The position numbers and the translations under genes were made by a program. Below are positions 20,675 through 29,536 of a stretch of 33,520 nucleotides of DNA, one piece after another; within the stretch, counting starts at the first letter, position 1, and every line of letters starts with the position of its first letter. Under the pieces are notes generated by a model that made no database searches, was not told the DNA's origin, and saw only the letters and a program-made list of their open reading frames with translations. Origin of the DNA: Methylobacterium trifolii (GTDB lineage Bacteria > Pseudomonadota > Alphaproteobacteria > Rhizobiales > Beijerinckiaceae); the NCBI RefSeq assembly GCF_022179685.1, contig NZ_BPRB01000159.1:1-33520 (forward strand), read 5' to 3'.

Positions 20675-20960
20675 ATTGGATTTGTCATCAGAATTCTCAG
20701 AATTTGCATTCCATTTTTTCCAAGATATTGATATTGCGGCAAGCAATGACTAAGATTTATTTGAATTCGTTCTATCGTCTTTCAAGGGCGACAAGGCAAA
20801 TCGGTTGCGCGTATTTATCGACTCTTTGACACGAGACTCAGTGTCAGATGAAGAACTACAGAAGTTATGGTGGAAGACGCAGGCGGATGTCGTCTTCGAG
20901 AATGGGGCCGGCGTGCGAACCATGTTGAAGGAAGCGAGCCGTCGTCTCGCATACCGCTAG
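20664..20960 (+). pseudogene. Likely cognate immunity protein (CdiI-like), interrupted by one in-frame TAA
   Basis: A 98-residue frame from ATG 20664, overlapping the toxin end by 11 bases, to TAG 20958, broken only by TAA at 20751-20753 (codon 30). The first part reads FSEFAFHFFQDIDI, the second DLFEFVLSSFKGDKANRLRV, in two pieces with SVSDEELQKLWWKTQADVVF and GVRTMLKEASRRL. The pattern (early FxxFxQD, later SDEEL..LW..T.AD..F) resembles immunity proteins of contact-dependent inhibition systems in Rhizobiales. It would bind and neutralise the adjacent RNase. The overlap, size and shared composition support the pairing. Functional state is doubtful for the same reason as the toxin. Confidence 0.65.
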
Positions 20961-21008
20961 CAAGTGCGGTCTTAGCATCGCACAAGTCAAATCAACAAGA
21001 ATTACTGC

Positions 21009-21647
21009 ATGCCCGTCCTCGATCACCTCGCCGTCGTCGCCCCCACCCTCGCGGAGGGAATCGCGCATGTCCGCGACAGCCTGAACCTCGACATCCCCGA
21101 GGGCGGGCGCCATCGCGAGATGGGCACGCGCAACCACCTGCTGCGCCTGGGCGACGCGCTCTTCCTCGAAGTGATCGCCGTCGATCCCGACGCCACCCCA
21201 CCCGGCCGGCCGCGCTGGTTCGGCCTCGACGACGCGGCCGGGGTCCGCGCCGACTGGGATTCCGGGCGGCGCCTGCGCGCCTTCGTGGCGCGCACCGACG
21301 ATCTCGACGGCGTGCTCGCCCGGCATCCGGGCCTGTTCGGGACGCCGATGCGCATGAGCCGCGGCACCCTCGCGTGGCGCTTCGCCCTTCGCGACGACGG
21401 CGCGCTGCCGATGGGCGGCCTCCTGCCCTGCCTGATGGACTGGGGGCCTGCCGGAAGCCCGGCCCGCGCCATGCCGGATCTCGGGCTACGGCTGACGCGC
21501 TTCCGCGTGGAGCACGCCGAGCCGGCGCAGGCCGCGGACCTCTACCGCGCGATCGGCCTGTCCGACGCGCCCGAGAGCGTGGGAGGCCCCGCGCTCCGCT
21601 TCACCGCGGAGATCGCCACGCCCTCGGGGACGCGCACCCTGTCCTGA
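21009..21647 (+). CDS. VOC-superfamily (glyoxalase-like) protein
   Basis: 212 residues. It begins LDHLAVVAPTLAEGIAHVRD, typical of the glyoxalase-like domain, with NHLLRLGDALFLEVIAVDP as the second strand pair and a second half containing VEHAEPAQAADLYRAIGL. VOC proteins are metal-dependent enzymes or binding proteins with varied reactions, and nothing here fixes the substrate. No clear ribosome site precedes ATG 21009. It marks the return to GC-rich core sequence after the toxin insert. Confidence 0.85.
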   Translation: MPVLDHLAVVAPTLAEGIAHVRDSLNLDIPEGGRHREMGTRNHLLRLGDALFLEVIAVDPDATPPGRPRWFGLDDAAGVRADWDSGRRLRAFVARTDDLDGVLARHPGLFGTPMRMSRGTLAWRFALRDDGALPMGGLLPCLMDWGPAGSPARAMPDLGLRLTRFRVEHAEPAQAADLYRAIGLSDAPESVGGPALRFTAEIATPSGTRTLS

Positions 21648-21698
21648 GCCCCGCCCGTGGCGCTATGCTCGCGCCGCCGTCCGGCCTCAGGAGTGCCC

Positions 21699-22277
21699 AT
21701 GTCCCTCGTCGTCCCCGTGATCCTCGGCTCCGTGCGCTCCGATCGCCAGGGCCTGCGCGCCGCCCGCTTCCTCGTGGCCCGGCTGGAGGCCCGCGGGCAC
21801 GAGGCGCCCCTGGTCGACCCGGCCGAGCTGAAGCTGCCGCTGCTGGACCGGATGTACAAGGAATACCCGAAGGGCGAGGCGCCGGCGGTGCTGGAGGAAT
21901 TGGCGACCCTCTATCGCCGGGCGGACGCCGTCGTGGTGGTCTCGGCCGAGTACAACCACTCGATCCCGCCCGCCCTGTCGAACACCCTCGACCATTTCCT
22001 GGAGGAGTATTCCTGGCGGCCATCGGCGATCTGCTGCTACTCGGCCGGCCAGTACGGCGGCGTGCGCGCCGCGATGCAGCTGCGCGCGATGCTCTCCGAA
22101 CTCGGCATGTCGAGCATCCCCTCGCTCCTGCCGATCCCGCGGATCGGCAAGGCGCTCGACGAGGCCGGAGAGCCCGCCGAGGCGTGGCTCGACAAGGCGG
22201 CCGGGCGCTTCCTCGACGAACTCGTCTGGTATGCCGAGGCCCTCAGGGCGCAGCGGCGGACGGGCACGCCCTACTGA
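21699..22277 (+). CDS. NADPH-dependent FMN reductase family protein
   Basis: 192 residues of flavodoxin-like fold. VILGSVRSDRQG carries the phosphate-binding loop, and VVSAEYNHSIPPALSNTLDHF is the hallmark of the NADPH-dependent FMN reductase (ArsH/azoreductase-like) family, here given in two parts: VVSAEYNHSIPPALSN and TLDHF. It reduces flavins or quinones with NAD(P)H. ATG 21699 has an AGGAG site 6 bases upstream. Its stop codon lies inside the first copy of a 25-base tandem duplication. Confidence 0.92.
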   Translation: MSLVVPVILGSVRSDRQGLRAARFLVARLEARGHEAPLVDPAELKLPLLDRMYKEYPKGEAPAVLEELATLYRRADAVVVVSAEYNHSIPPALSNTLDHFLEEYSWRPSAICCYSAGQYGGVRAAMQLRAMLSELGMSSIPSLLPIPRIGKALDEAGEPAEAWLDKAAGRFLDELVWYAEALRAQRRTGTPY

Positions 22278-22320
22278 TCCGCCGCTGGCACCGCCCTACT
22301 GATCCGCCGCTGGCACCGCC
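22271..22320. repeat. Exact 25-base tandem duplication
   Basis: Two identical 25-base units at 22271-22295 and 22296-22320. Each begins CTACTGATCCGCCGCTGGCA, and the first contains the TGA stop of the FMN reductase gene. This is most simply a recent slippage or duplication event. Confidence 0.95.
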
Positions 22321-22362
22321 CTTGCCACGGGAACCGGCATTGTCGGTGATCGGAATGAGCGG

Positions 22363-22701
22363 ATGAACGCGAGTCTGGAGCGGGTCAGGGACGTCCTGGC
22401 CGAACTGATCAAGGCGGCCCTGGTCTCGGACGACCGCAAGAGCCTGGGCTTCCGGGACGCGGCCCGCGCGGGGCTGGCGGGGCTCGCGGCCGATCCGCCG
22501 GATGCCGGAACGGTCCGGATGGACGGCGCCTGGACCCTGGCGATCCAGGCGGCGGAGGCCCCGGAGTTCCGGCCGGACGAGGGCCAGGTCAACCTGACGC
22601 TGCCGCGCCAGAGCCCCCTATCCCTGTCCGACCTCCTCGACCCCGGCCTCGACGTGGACCGCACGGTCGATCGCATCCGCAAGTCCGCCTCCACCGGCTG
22701 A
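22363..22701 (+). CDS. Hypothetical protein
   Basis: 112 residues, no family recognised. It starts MNASLERVRDVLAELIKAAL, an amphipathic helix, and ends with a short LDPGLDVDRTVDRIRKSA helix; it has no signal or membrane segment. GC-rich codon use matches the neighbours. It lies between the FMN reductase and RNase R genes, same strand. A weak GAGCGG precedes the ATG. Confidence 0.6.
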   Translation: MNASLERVRDVLAELIKAALVSDDRKSLGFRDAARAGLAGLAADPPDAGTVRMDGAWTLAIQAAEAPEFRPDEGQVNLTLPRQSPLSLSDLLDPGLDVDRTVDRIRKSASTG

Positions 22702-22840
22702 GCCCTGTTGAGGGCTGGCCCTCGCGGCGTTGCCGCGGGGGCGCGCGGGCCCCATCTTGCGGGGACGGAACCGGACGCGTCGGTTCCGCCCACCTCAGGC
22801 GCGGTCCCGTCAGACGGACGGCGCAGCGAGCCCCTCAGCC

Positions 22841-25168
22841 TTGGCACGACGCATCGACACGAAGGCGGGCGAACCCGCCCTGCCCACGCGCGAGGCGATC
22901 CTCGCCTTCATCGCCGAGTCCACGGACAAGGTCGGCAAGCGCGAGATCGCCCAGGCCTTCGGCCTCAAGGGGGCCGACAAGATCGGCCTCAAGCGCATCC
23001 TCCGGGAGATCGAGGACGAGGGCCTGGTCGAGAGCGGCCGCGGGGGGCTGGCCAAGGCGGGGCGCCTGCCGCCGGTGGTCATGGCCGACATCCGCTCCCG
23101 CGACCGCCACGGCGATTTTCTGGCCTTCCCGGTCGAATGGGACGGAGCGGGCAAGGCACCCACGATCGTGCTCGCGTCCCCGCGCGGTCCCAAACGGTCG
23201 AACCGGCCCGCACCGGGCATCGGCGACCGGGCCCTGATCCGCGTCGAGCCGGAGGAGGGCTCGGCCGAGCGCTACACCGGCCGCGTCGTCAAGGTGATCG
23301 GCAAGAACAAGGCCGAGATCATCGGCGTCTACCGCGCGGGCGCGCAGGGCGGCCGGATCGTGCCCGTGGAGAAGCGCGCGCAGGGCCGCGAGATCCTGAT
23401 CCCGCCGGGCGAGGAGGGCGAGGCCCGCGACGGCGACCTCGTCAGCGTCACCCTGGAACGCGAGACCCGCTCCGGCCTGCCGCGGGGCCGGGTGCGCGAG
23501 CGCCTCGGGTCGCTCGGCTCCGAGAAGGCGGTGAGCCTGATCGCCCTGCACCTGCACGGCATCCCGCACGTGTTCTCGCAGGCGACGCTAGCCGAGGCCG
23601 ACGCGGTGACGCCGGCGGGGCTGAAGGGCCGCGAGGACTGGCGCGAGCGCCCGCTCCTGACCATCGACCCGCCGGACGCCAAGGACCACGACGACGCGGT
23701 GATGGCCGAGCCCGATCCCGACCCGGGCAATCCCGGCGGCTTCGTGCTCACCGTCGCCATCGCCGACGTGGCGGCCTATGTCCGCCCCGGCTCCAACCTC
23801 GACCGGGAGGCCCTGGAGCGCGGCAACTCGGTCTACTTCCCCGACCGGGTCGTGCCGATGCTGCCCGAGCGCATCTCGAACGACCTCTGCTCGCTGCGCG
23901 AGGGCGAGGACCGCCCGGCCCTGGCCGTGCGGATGACCGTCTCGGCGGACGGGACCAAGCGCCGCCATACCTTCCACCGGGTGATGATGCGCTCGCGCGC
24001 CAAGCTCTCCTACGTGCAGGCGCAAGCAGCGATCGACGGGCATGCGGACGAGGCGACGCGGCCCCTGCTGGAGACGGCGTTGCGCCCCCTCTGGGCGGCC
24101 TACGCGGCGCTGCGGACCGCCCGCGACAGGCGCGGGCCGCTGTCCCTCGACCTGCCCGAGCGCAAGGTCCTGCTCACGCCCGAGGGCTCCGTCGACCGGG
24201 TGATCGTGCCCGACCGCCTCGATGCGCACCGGCTCATCGAGGAGTTCATGATCCAGGCCAACGTCGCCGCCGCCGAAACCCTGGAGGCGGCGGGCCAGCC
24301 CCTGATCTACCGGGTGCACGACGAGCCCGCCCTGGAGAAGATGCGGGTGCTCGGCGAGGTGCTGGCCTCGGTCGGCATCAAGCTGCCCAAGGAGGGGGCG
24401 CTGCGCCCGGCCCTGTTCAACCGCATCCTCGGCTCGGTGGCCGAGACCGAGCACGCGGTCTTCATCAACGAGGTTGTTTTGCGCTCCCAGGCCCAGGCGG
24501 TCTACGCGGCGGAGAACCTCGGCCATTTCGGGCTGAACTTGCGCCGCTACGCCCACTTCACCTCGCCGATCCGCCGCTACGCCGACCTGATCGTGCACCG
24601 GGCGCTCGTCACCGCCGGCCGCCTCGGGACGGACGGCCTGCCACCGGAGACGACGGGCGGCGACCTCGCCCGCATCGGCGAGCAGATCTCGGCGGCCGAG
24701 CGCCGTGCCATGGCGGCCGAGCGCGAGACCGTCGACCGCCTGATCGCCGGCCACCTCGCCGACCGGGTCGGCGCCACCTTCGAAGGGCAGATCTCCGGCG
24801 TGACCCGCTCGGGGCTGTTCATCAAGCTCGACGAGACCGGGGCGGACGGCTTCGTGCCGATCTCGCAGCTCGGGGCCGACTATTTCCGCCACGAGGAGGG
24901 CCGCCACGCCCTGGTCGGCGAACGCAGTGGCGAGACCTTCCGCCTGGGGGACCGGGTGGAGGTGCGGCTGGTGGAGGCCGCCCCCGTTGCCGGGGCGCTG
25001 CGTTTCGAACTGCTCTCGGAAGGGCGCACCCGCACAGGTGCGAGAGGCGGCGCGGGCAGGAAGCCCGGAGGCAAGGGAGCGGGCGGCGCGCCGTTCAGGG
25101 CCGCCCCGAGCGGCCGCCCCCCCGGTATCCGCAGCACCGGTACGCGTCACCGTGGCTCGCGCCGCTGA
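22841..25168 (+). CDS. rnr: Ribonuclease R
   Basis: About 775 residues. An N-terminal winged-helix region (TREAILAFIAES, KREIAQAFGLKG) precedes cold-shock domains, the RNB nuclease core and a C-terminal S1 domain (GQISGVTRSGLFIKLDETGA). The RNB magnesium ligands are Asp276, Asp282, Asp284 and Asp285 in IDPPDAKDHDDAV, with the family's D-x5-D-x-DD spacing. The last 50 residues are a basic Gly/Arg/Lys tail. The start is uncertain: TTG at 22841 gives MARRIDTK and fits the family; TTG at 22730 is open too. RNase R degrades structured RNA in the 3' to 5' direction. Confidence 0.96.
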   Translation: MARRIDTKAGEPALPTREAILAFIAESTDKVGKREIAQAFGLKGADKIGLKRILREIEDEGLVESGRGGLAKAGRLPPVVMADIRSRDRHGDFLAFPVEWDGAGKAPTIVLASPRGPKRSNRPAPGIGDRALIRVEPEEGSAERYTGRVVKVIGKNKAEIIGVYRAGAQGGRIVPVEKRAQGREILIPPGEEGEARDGDLVSVTLERETRSGLPRGRVRERLGSLGSEKAVSLIALHLHGIPHVFSQATLAEADAVTPAGLKGREDWRERPLLTIDPPDAKDHDDAVMAEPDPDPGNPGGFVLTVAIADVAAYVRPGSNLDREALERGNSVYFPDRVVPMLPERISNDLCSLREGEDRPALAVRMTVSADGTKRRHTFHRVMMRSRAKLSYVQAQAAIDGHADEATRPLLETALRPLWAAYAALRTARDRRGPLSLDLPERKVLLTPEGSVDRVIVPDRLDAHRLIEEFMIQANVAAAETLEAAGQPLIYRVHDEPALEKMRVLGEVLASVGIKLPKEGALRPALFNRILGSVAETEHAVFINEVVLRSQAQAVYAAENLGHFGLNLRRYAHFTSPIRRYADLIVHRALVTAGRLGTDGLPPETTGGDLARIGEQISAAERRAMAAERETVDRLIAGHLADRVGATFEGQISGVTRSGLFIKLDETGADGFVPISQLGADYFRHEEGRHALVGERSGETFRLGDRVEVRLVEAAPVAGALRFELLSEGRTRTGARGGAGRKPGGKGAGGAPFRAAPSGRPPGIRSTGTRHRGSRR

Positions 25169-25193
25169 TGCGCTCCGGTGTAGGGTCCGCCCC

Positions 25194-25688
25194 ATGACCA
25201 GCCACACGCGCGATACGGGCCTGCCAATGGACGGGCCAGAGCCGGCCCGCACCGGCCTCGTCCGCTCCATCGCCCGCGGCTTCCTCGGCCGCTGCCCCCA
25301 TTGCGGGGAGGGCCGCATCTTCGGCCGCTTCCTCAAGGTGCGGCCGGAATGCACGGTCTGCGGTCTCGAACTGCACCACCACCGGGCCGACGACCTGCCG
25401 CCCTACATCGTCATCTTCATCGTGGCCCACCTCGTCGGCTACGTCATCCTGGAGATGGAGATGGGCTACGACGTGCCCCTGTGGTTCCAGCTGAGCTTCT
25501 GGCCCGCGGCGACGCTGGCCCTCGCCCTCGGGCTGCTCCAGCCGGTGAAGGGCGCCGTCGTCGGGCTGCAATACGCCCTTGGCATGCACGGCTTCGCCAC
25601 GCTACCGGGAAGCCGCCCCGCCGCGGGGCCGGAGGAGACGCGCCTTGGACCAGCCGGACTCGACGGCACCGGCATCGGACGGGCCTGA
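25194..25688 (+). CDS. DUF983 membrane protein with zinc-ribbon-like cysteines
   Basis: 164 residues. CPHCGEGRIFGRFLKV and CTVCGLELHHHRADD give two CxxC pairs typical of DUF983, followed by two hydrophobic segments (PPYIVIFIVAHLVGYVIL and LSFWPAATLALALGLLQ). The position directly after rnr and before a Nudix gene is common in alphaproteobacteria. The function is unknown; a membrane protein binding a metal through the four cysteines is plausible. ATG 25194 is preferred to longer frames. Confidence 0.88.
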   Translation: MTSHTRDTGLPMDGPEPARTGLVRSIARGFLGRCPHCGEGRIFGRFLKVRPECTVCGLELHHHRADDLPPYIVIFIVAHLVGYVILEMEMGYDVPLWFQLSFWPAATLALALGLLQPVKGAVVGLQYALGMHGFATLPGSRPAAGPEETRLGPAGLDGTGIGRA

Positions 25689-26400
25689 GGCCCGCAAGCC
25701 CCCGCGGGCCGCCCCCCCAAAAGCCCTTCGCCCGCGCGATGCCGCGACGCTGATCGTCCTCGACCGGCGGGGCCGCGCCCCGAAGGTGCTGATGGGCCGG
25801 CGCAACCCGGGCCTCGCCTTCATGCCGGGGCAATTCGTGTTTCCGGGCGGCCGGATCGAGCCCGGCGACCGGCACATGAGCGTGGCCGGCGCCCTGCCGG
25901 ACTATGCCGAGGCCGCCCTCACCCGCCGCGTCTCGCGCCCCCCCCACCATCTCGGCCGATCCCTGGCCTTGGCTGCCCTGCGCGAGACCTGGGAGGAGAC
26001 GGGCCTGCTGCTCGGCACCCGCGAGCACGGCGCCCCCGAGGCCGTGCCCGCCGGCTGGGAGGCGTTTCAGGCCCACGGCGTGATGCCGGACCTAGAGGCG
26101 ATGCACCTGGTCGCCCGCGCGATCACGCCGCCCAAGCGCGTGCGCCGCTTCGACACCCGGTTCTTCGCCATCGACCACCGGGCGATCGCGGCGGAGGAGG
26201 CCGGCCGCGTCGGCCCGGACTCCGAACTCGTGGAACTGGCCTGGGTCCGCCTGGAGGCCGCACGCAAGCTCGACCTGCCCTTCATCACCCGCACCATCCT
26301 CGACGAGCTGGAGGCGCAGGTGGCCGTCGGCTTCGCGCCGTTCCGCGAGATCCCGTTCCATTTCGAGCGCTACGGCCGCCGCGCGCGCATCGGCCTGTGA
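25645..26400 (+). CDS. Nudix hydrolase with long insertion in the Nudix box (NUDT19-like)
   Basis: About 251 residues. [10 protein letters not shown] (66-75) and [14 protein letters not shown] (111-124) are the two halves of the Nudix box, separated by an insert of roughly 30 residues more than the canonical GX5EX7REUXEEXGU allows. This is a trait of NUDT7/NUDT19-like enzymes, which act on CoA derivatives. TTG at 25645 is chosen because GGAGGAG lies 7 bases upstream; it overlaps the DUF983 gene by 44 bases. The substrate is not known from sequence; CoA or an acyl-CoA is a guess by similarity. Confidence 0.88.
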   Translation: MDQPDSTAPASDGPEARKPPRAAPPKALRPRDAATLIVLDRRGRAPKVLMGRRNPGLAFMPGQFVFPGGRIEPGDRHMSVAGALPDYAEAALTRRVSRPPHHLGRSLALAALRETWEETGLLLGTREHGAPEAVPAGWEAFQAHGVMPDLEAMHLVARAITPPKRVRRFDTRFFAIDHRAIAAEEAGRVGPDSELVELAWVRLEAARKLDLPFITRTILDELEAQVAVGFAPFREIPFHFERYGRRARIGL

Positions 26401-27569
26401 CCGGCCCCAGGGTCTGGGCGAGCCGGACGACCAGGCAGGAGCGGGAGCGCACCGGCGCGATCGCGGCGGCGATCACCTGCGTCGCGGTGGTCGGCATCGG
26501 CCTGAGCCTGTCGATCCCGCTGCTGTCGATCGAGATGGAGCGGATGGGCGCGTCGAGCACGCTCATCGGCCTCAACACCGCGGTGGCGGGGGCTGCCAGC
26601 ATCCTCACCGTTCCCTTCGTGCCGCGCCTGGCCGCCCGCATCGGCGTGGTCCGCCACCTGGTCCTCGCGATCCTGCTCGGTGCCGCCTGCCTCATGGCCT
26701 TCCCGCTTCTGCCGGGGATCGGCTGGTGGTTCGGGCTGCGTTTCCTGTTCTCGGCGACGCTCGGCACCCTGTTCGTCCTGTCGGAATACTGGATCAACGC
26801 CGCCGCCCCACCCGAGCGGCGGGGCCTGGTGATGGGCATCTACGCCACCGTGCTGGCGATCGGCCTCGCCATCGGCCCGGTGCTGCTGATCGCGCTCGGC
26901 ACCGAGGGCTTGTCCCCCTACCTCGCAGGCGCGGGGCTGTTCGTGGCCGGCACGCTGCCGCTTCTGCTGGCCCGAGGCCTCTCGCCCGAGATCGCACGGA
27001 CCTCCGGCCGCCGCTTTGCCGGCTATCTCCGGCTCGCGCCTGCGGCGACCCTGGCGGCGCTGACCTACGGCGCCGTCGAGGCCGGGGGCTTTGCCATCCT
27101 GCCCCTCTACGGCCTGCGCCTCGGGTACGACGCCGCGACGGCTGCCGGCCTCGTCAGCCTGCTGGCGCTCGGCAACGTGCTGTTCCAGATCCCCTTCGGC
27201 TGGCTCGCCGACCGCTGGGACCGGCGCGCGGTTCTGCTGACGGCGAGCCTCGGGGGCGCGGCCTGCTCGGCCCTGATCCCGGCGGCCGCCGGTTCGCTTC
27301 CCTGGCTCGGCGCCCTGCTGTTCGTCTGGGGCGGGCTGGCCGGCACCCTCTACACCGTGGGGCTCGCCCTGCTCGGGGCCAGCGTGCGCGGGGCGGAACT
27401 CGCCGGGGCCAACGCTGCCTTCGTCGTGCTCTACAACGTCGGCCTGATGCTCGGCCCCCCGATCATCGGCGGCGGCCTCGACCTCGCGCCCGGAAGCGGC
27501 TTCGCCATCACCCTCTGCGCCCTGTTCACCGCCTACGCCGCAGCCCTGGTCCTGGCGCGCCGGCCTTGA
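26397..27569 (+). CDS. Major facilitator superfamily transporter
   Basis: 390 residues with about 12 hydrophobic helices in two halves. Typical cues are the short cytosolic loop ARIGVVRH between helices 2 and 3, and the second-half equivalent [10 protein letters not shown]. The N-terminus is basic. The GTG start overlaps the Nudix stop as GTGA, so they are coupled. Similar unassigned MFS proteins follow this Nudix gene in related genomes. The substrate is unknown. Confidence 0.92.
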   Translation: MTGPRVWASRTTRQERERTGAIAAAITCVAVVGIGLSLSIPLLSIEMERMGASSTLIGLNTAVAGAASILTVPFVPRLAARIGVVRHLVLAILLGAACLMAFPLLPGIGWWFGLRFLFSATLGTLFVLSEYWINAAAPPERRGLVMGIYATVLAIGLAIGPVLLIALGTEGLSPYLAGAGLFVAGTLPLLLARGLSPEIARTSGRRFAGYLRLAPAATLAALTYGAVEAGGFAILPLYGLRLGYDAATAAGLVSLLALGNVLFQIPFGWLADRWDRRAVLLTASLGGAACSALIPAAAGSLPWLGALLFVWGGLAGTLYTVGLALLGASVRGAELAGANAAFVVLYNVGLMLGPPIIGGGLDLAPGSGFAITLCALFTAYAAALVLARRP

Positions 27570-27676
27570 CCTTGCCGGCCCGATCGGGCATTCACCCGGC
27601 CGTATTCGGCCGGGCTCTCCCGGCCCTTTTGCGTTTCGCTCATGCGGAATGCCGCGAATCCCAGGAGCGCCGCGCC

Positions 27677-27844
27677 ATGGCCAAGGCCGTCACCGTCAAG
27701 ATCAAGCTCGTCTCCACCGCCGACACGGGCTACTTCTACGTCACCAAGAAGAACTCCCGCACCCAGACCGAGAAGCTGACGCAGCGCAAGTACGACCCCG
27801 TCGTGCGCAAGCATGTCGACTTCAAGGAATCCAAGATCAAGTAA
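27677..27844 (+). CDS. rpmG: 50S ribosomal protein L33
   Basis: 55 residues: [18 protein letters not shown] at the start, [14 protein letters not shown] in the middle, [18 protein letters not shown] at the end, all diagnostic for bL33. No cysteines are present, so this is the zinc-independent form. AGGAG stands 10 bases before ATG 27677. A strong terminator follows. Confidence 0.98.
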   Translation: MAKAVTVKIKLVSTADTGYFYVTKKNSRTQTEKLTQRKYDPVVRKHVDFKESKIK

Positions 27845-27876
27845 GCGCCTGCCGACAGGCATCCGGTCGTCTTGCA

Positions 27877-27906
27877 AAAACCGCCCCGACAACGGGGCGG
27901 TTTTTT
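27877..27906 (+). terminator. Rho-independent terminator after rpmG
   Basis: AAAACCGCCCCG and CGGGGCGGTTTT form a 12-base-pair stem with loop ACAA, followed by more T residues (TTTTTT from 27901). Confidence 0.95.
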
Positions 27907-28044
27907 ATTTGGCCCTGCCGCGATCCCGCTCTCGGCCGTTCGAGCGGCCCAGCGGAGGGCGCCCGCGAAGGCGATGATCGGACGAGGCCCGACCGCGCGC
28001 CGTGCCACGCTGTTCCGATCGAGTTCCCACCCGCAAAAATGCCT

Positions 28045-28073
28045 TTGACGCGATTGCGGCCGGGCTGTTAAAG
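28045..28073 (+). promoter_or_regulatory. Putative tRNA-Gly promoter
   Basis: -35 TTGACG (28045-28050), exact 17-base spacer, -10 TTAAAG (28068-28073). The tRNA begins about 70 bases past the expected start point. The rest of 27911-28150 shows no gene. Confidence 0.5.
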
Positions 28074-28150
28074 CCGGATGGCACGAACGGCATGTGGCGC
28101 TGACGGGCCTCCGGCCCTCCCTCGCCACCTCATCGAAACCGGTCGTGCTC

Positions 28151-28225
28151 GCGGGTGTAGTTCAGTGGTAGAACGTCAGCTTCCCAAGCTGAATGTCGTC
28201 GGTTCGATCCCGATCACCCGCTCCA
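28151..28225 (+). tRNA. tRNA-Gly (anticodon CCC)
   Basis: Acceptor GCGGGTG pairs with CACCCGC, discriminator T, encoded CCA at 28223-28225. The anticodon arm TCAGC-TTCCCAA-GCTGA gives CCC; the T arm has GGTTCGATCC. Its 3' end faces the integrase gene, so it is the probable integration site of the island. Confidence 0.97.
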
Positions 28226-28274
28226 ACTAAGTTGCTGAAGCGTCAGCCTTTCTAACGCTCTACCGCTGACCTCA

Positions 28275-28322
28275 CGTTCCCCATGTTCCCCGTCGCGTTC
28301 CCCATGGCCTGTTCAGGCCATG
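28275..28322. repeat. Direct repeats and palindrome at the integrase 3' end
   Basis: CGTTCCCCATG occurs at 28275-28285 and 28296-28306. A perfect palindrome with 9-base arms, CATGGCCTG and CAGGCCATG around TT, spans 28303-28322 and includes the integrase stop. These could be recombinase arm sites or a transcript-ending hairpin. Confidence 0.55.
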
Positions 28323-29536
28323 TTCTTCGCAGTGCGATGCGCCTGCCGAAGCTCGGCCACCTTCCGCGATTTACCGACTGCGCCACGCGAGTAGCGAAGC
28401 GTTATCGCAACCTGTGAGTGCGTCGCCGCCGACCGGATGTCGTCGAGGTCGGCACCCGCATCCTCGGCTTCCGTGATGGCTCCGGCCCGAGCATCCATGT
28501 TCCAGACGTGGTCCGGGACGCCGGCTGCCTTCGCCACGATGCGCCACTCGCGACCGTAGGCCGACTCGGCGTAGGGCCGGCCCGCGGTCTCATCGATGAT
28601 GAGCGGCCCGACACGGCTGTCGATCGGCACCAGGTCGAGGAGGTCGAGGACGACCGGGCAGAGCTTCAGATCATGCGCGGAGAAGGCGCCCGTCTTCGTC
28701 GTGGCCTTGCGCACCACCAGGTCGGCCGCGAGGTCGGACCAGAGCAGCCCGTTCGTCCACCGCCGGCCGTTGAGCACGATGCCCGATGGCGCCTCACCCG
28801 CCGGGATGGGCTCCCATTCGCCGATCACGTCCTTCTGCCGGAGCGCGGTCTCGAACTGGATCGCCGTGCCGATTGCCAGCGAGAGCCGGTTCAGTTCGAG
28901 CGCCTTGGCGACGAGCGCCTCGACGTGGCTGAGCTCCATCGTGATGCGGCGGCGCGCCGGCTGAGCGAAGCGCGCGTGCTCCAGGATCGCGTAGAGCCGG
29001 GCGCACTCGGGTAGCTCGGCCATGATGCCGAAGGCGAACATCTCCCGCATCTTCTTGATGATGCCGTAGGCGCGCCTCACCCGCTCGGGCGCTCCCGGCA
29101 CCTTCGGCTTCTTGGCAGCCTCGTACCAGCGATAGAAGTCGCCGATCTTGAGCGCTGCGAGCGCCCTGGTGCCGAAGGCTTTCTCGATGATGACGAGGGT
29201 GTAGGTGTCCTTCGTCCGGGTGTTGTGCTTCAGCCGGCGGAAGGGGCTGGCCTCGTCAGTCTGGTAGCGCCGGGACAGGCCGAGGATCGTACCGTCGAAG
29301 CGGCTGGTCTCCCGTCCGCGTCCGGAGGACCACTCCAGCATCTCGGCCTGGTACTTCAGGCACGCGGCACTGATGAGGTCGCGGTGCGTCGGATCGTCGA
29401 GGGTGTAGCTGAGCCGGATCGTCTCCGGGCGATACCCCGCCTTCACGAGGTCGGCGCGGGCGCACCAGTAGAGGACGGCTGGACCGTTCTTGCGCTTTCG
29501 GCGCTTCAGGCCGGGGGCGTTAAATTCAGAGGGCAT
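28313..29536 (-). CDS. Tyrosine recombinase (integrase)
   Basis: 407 residues. Catalytic-domain cues are Arg233 in ETALRQKDV, Lys281 in TTKTGA, MDARAGAI with Arg350, THSQ with His373 and the nucleophile Tyr382 in LRYSR. The first His of the usual HxxR box is Met347 here, a substitution seen in some integrases. ATG at 29536 has AGGAG 8 bases upstream. It would integrate and excise the island at the adjacent tRNA-Gly. Its start overlaps the end of the small excisionase-like gene by 11 bases, suggesting coupled expression. Confidence 0.9.
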   Translation of the reverse strand: MPSEFNAPGLKRRKRKNGPAVLYWCARADLVKAGYRPETIRLSYTLDDPTHRDLISAACLKYQAEMLEWSSGRGRETSRFDGTILGLSRRYQTDEASPFRRLKHNTRTKDTYTLVIIEKAFGTRALAALKIGDFYRWYEAAKKPKVPGAPERVRRAYGIIKKMREMFAFGIMAELPECARLYAILEHARFAQPARRRITMELSHVEALVAKALELNRLSLAIGTAIQFETALRQKDVIGEWEPIPAGEAPSGIVLNGRRWTNGLLWSDLAADLVVRKATTKTGAFSAHDLKLCPVVLDLLDLVPIDSRVGPLIIDETAGRPYAESAYGREWRIVAKAAGVPDHVWNMDARAGAITEAEDAGADLDDIRSAATHSQVAITLRYSRGAVGKSRKVAELRQAHRTAKNMA

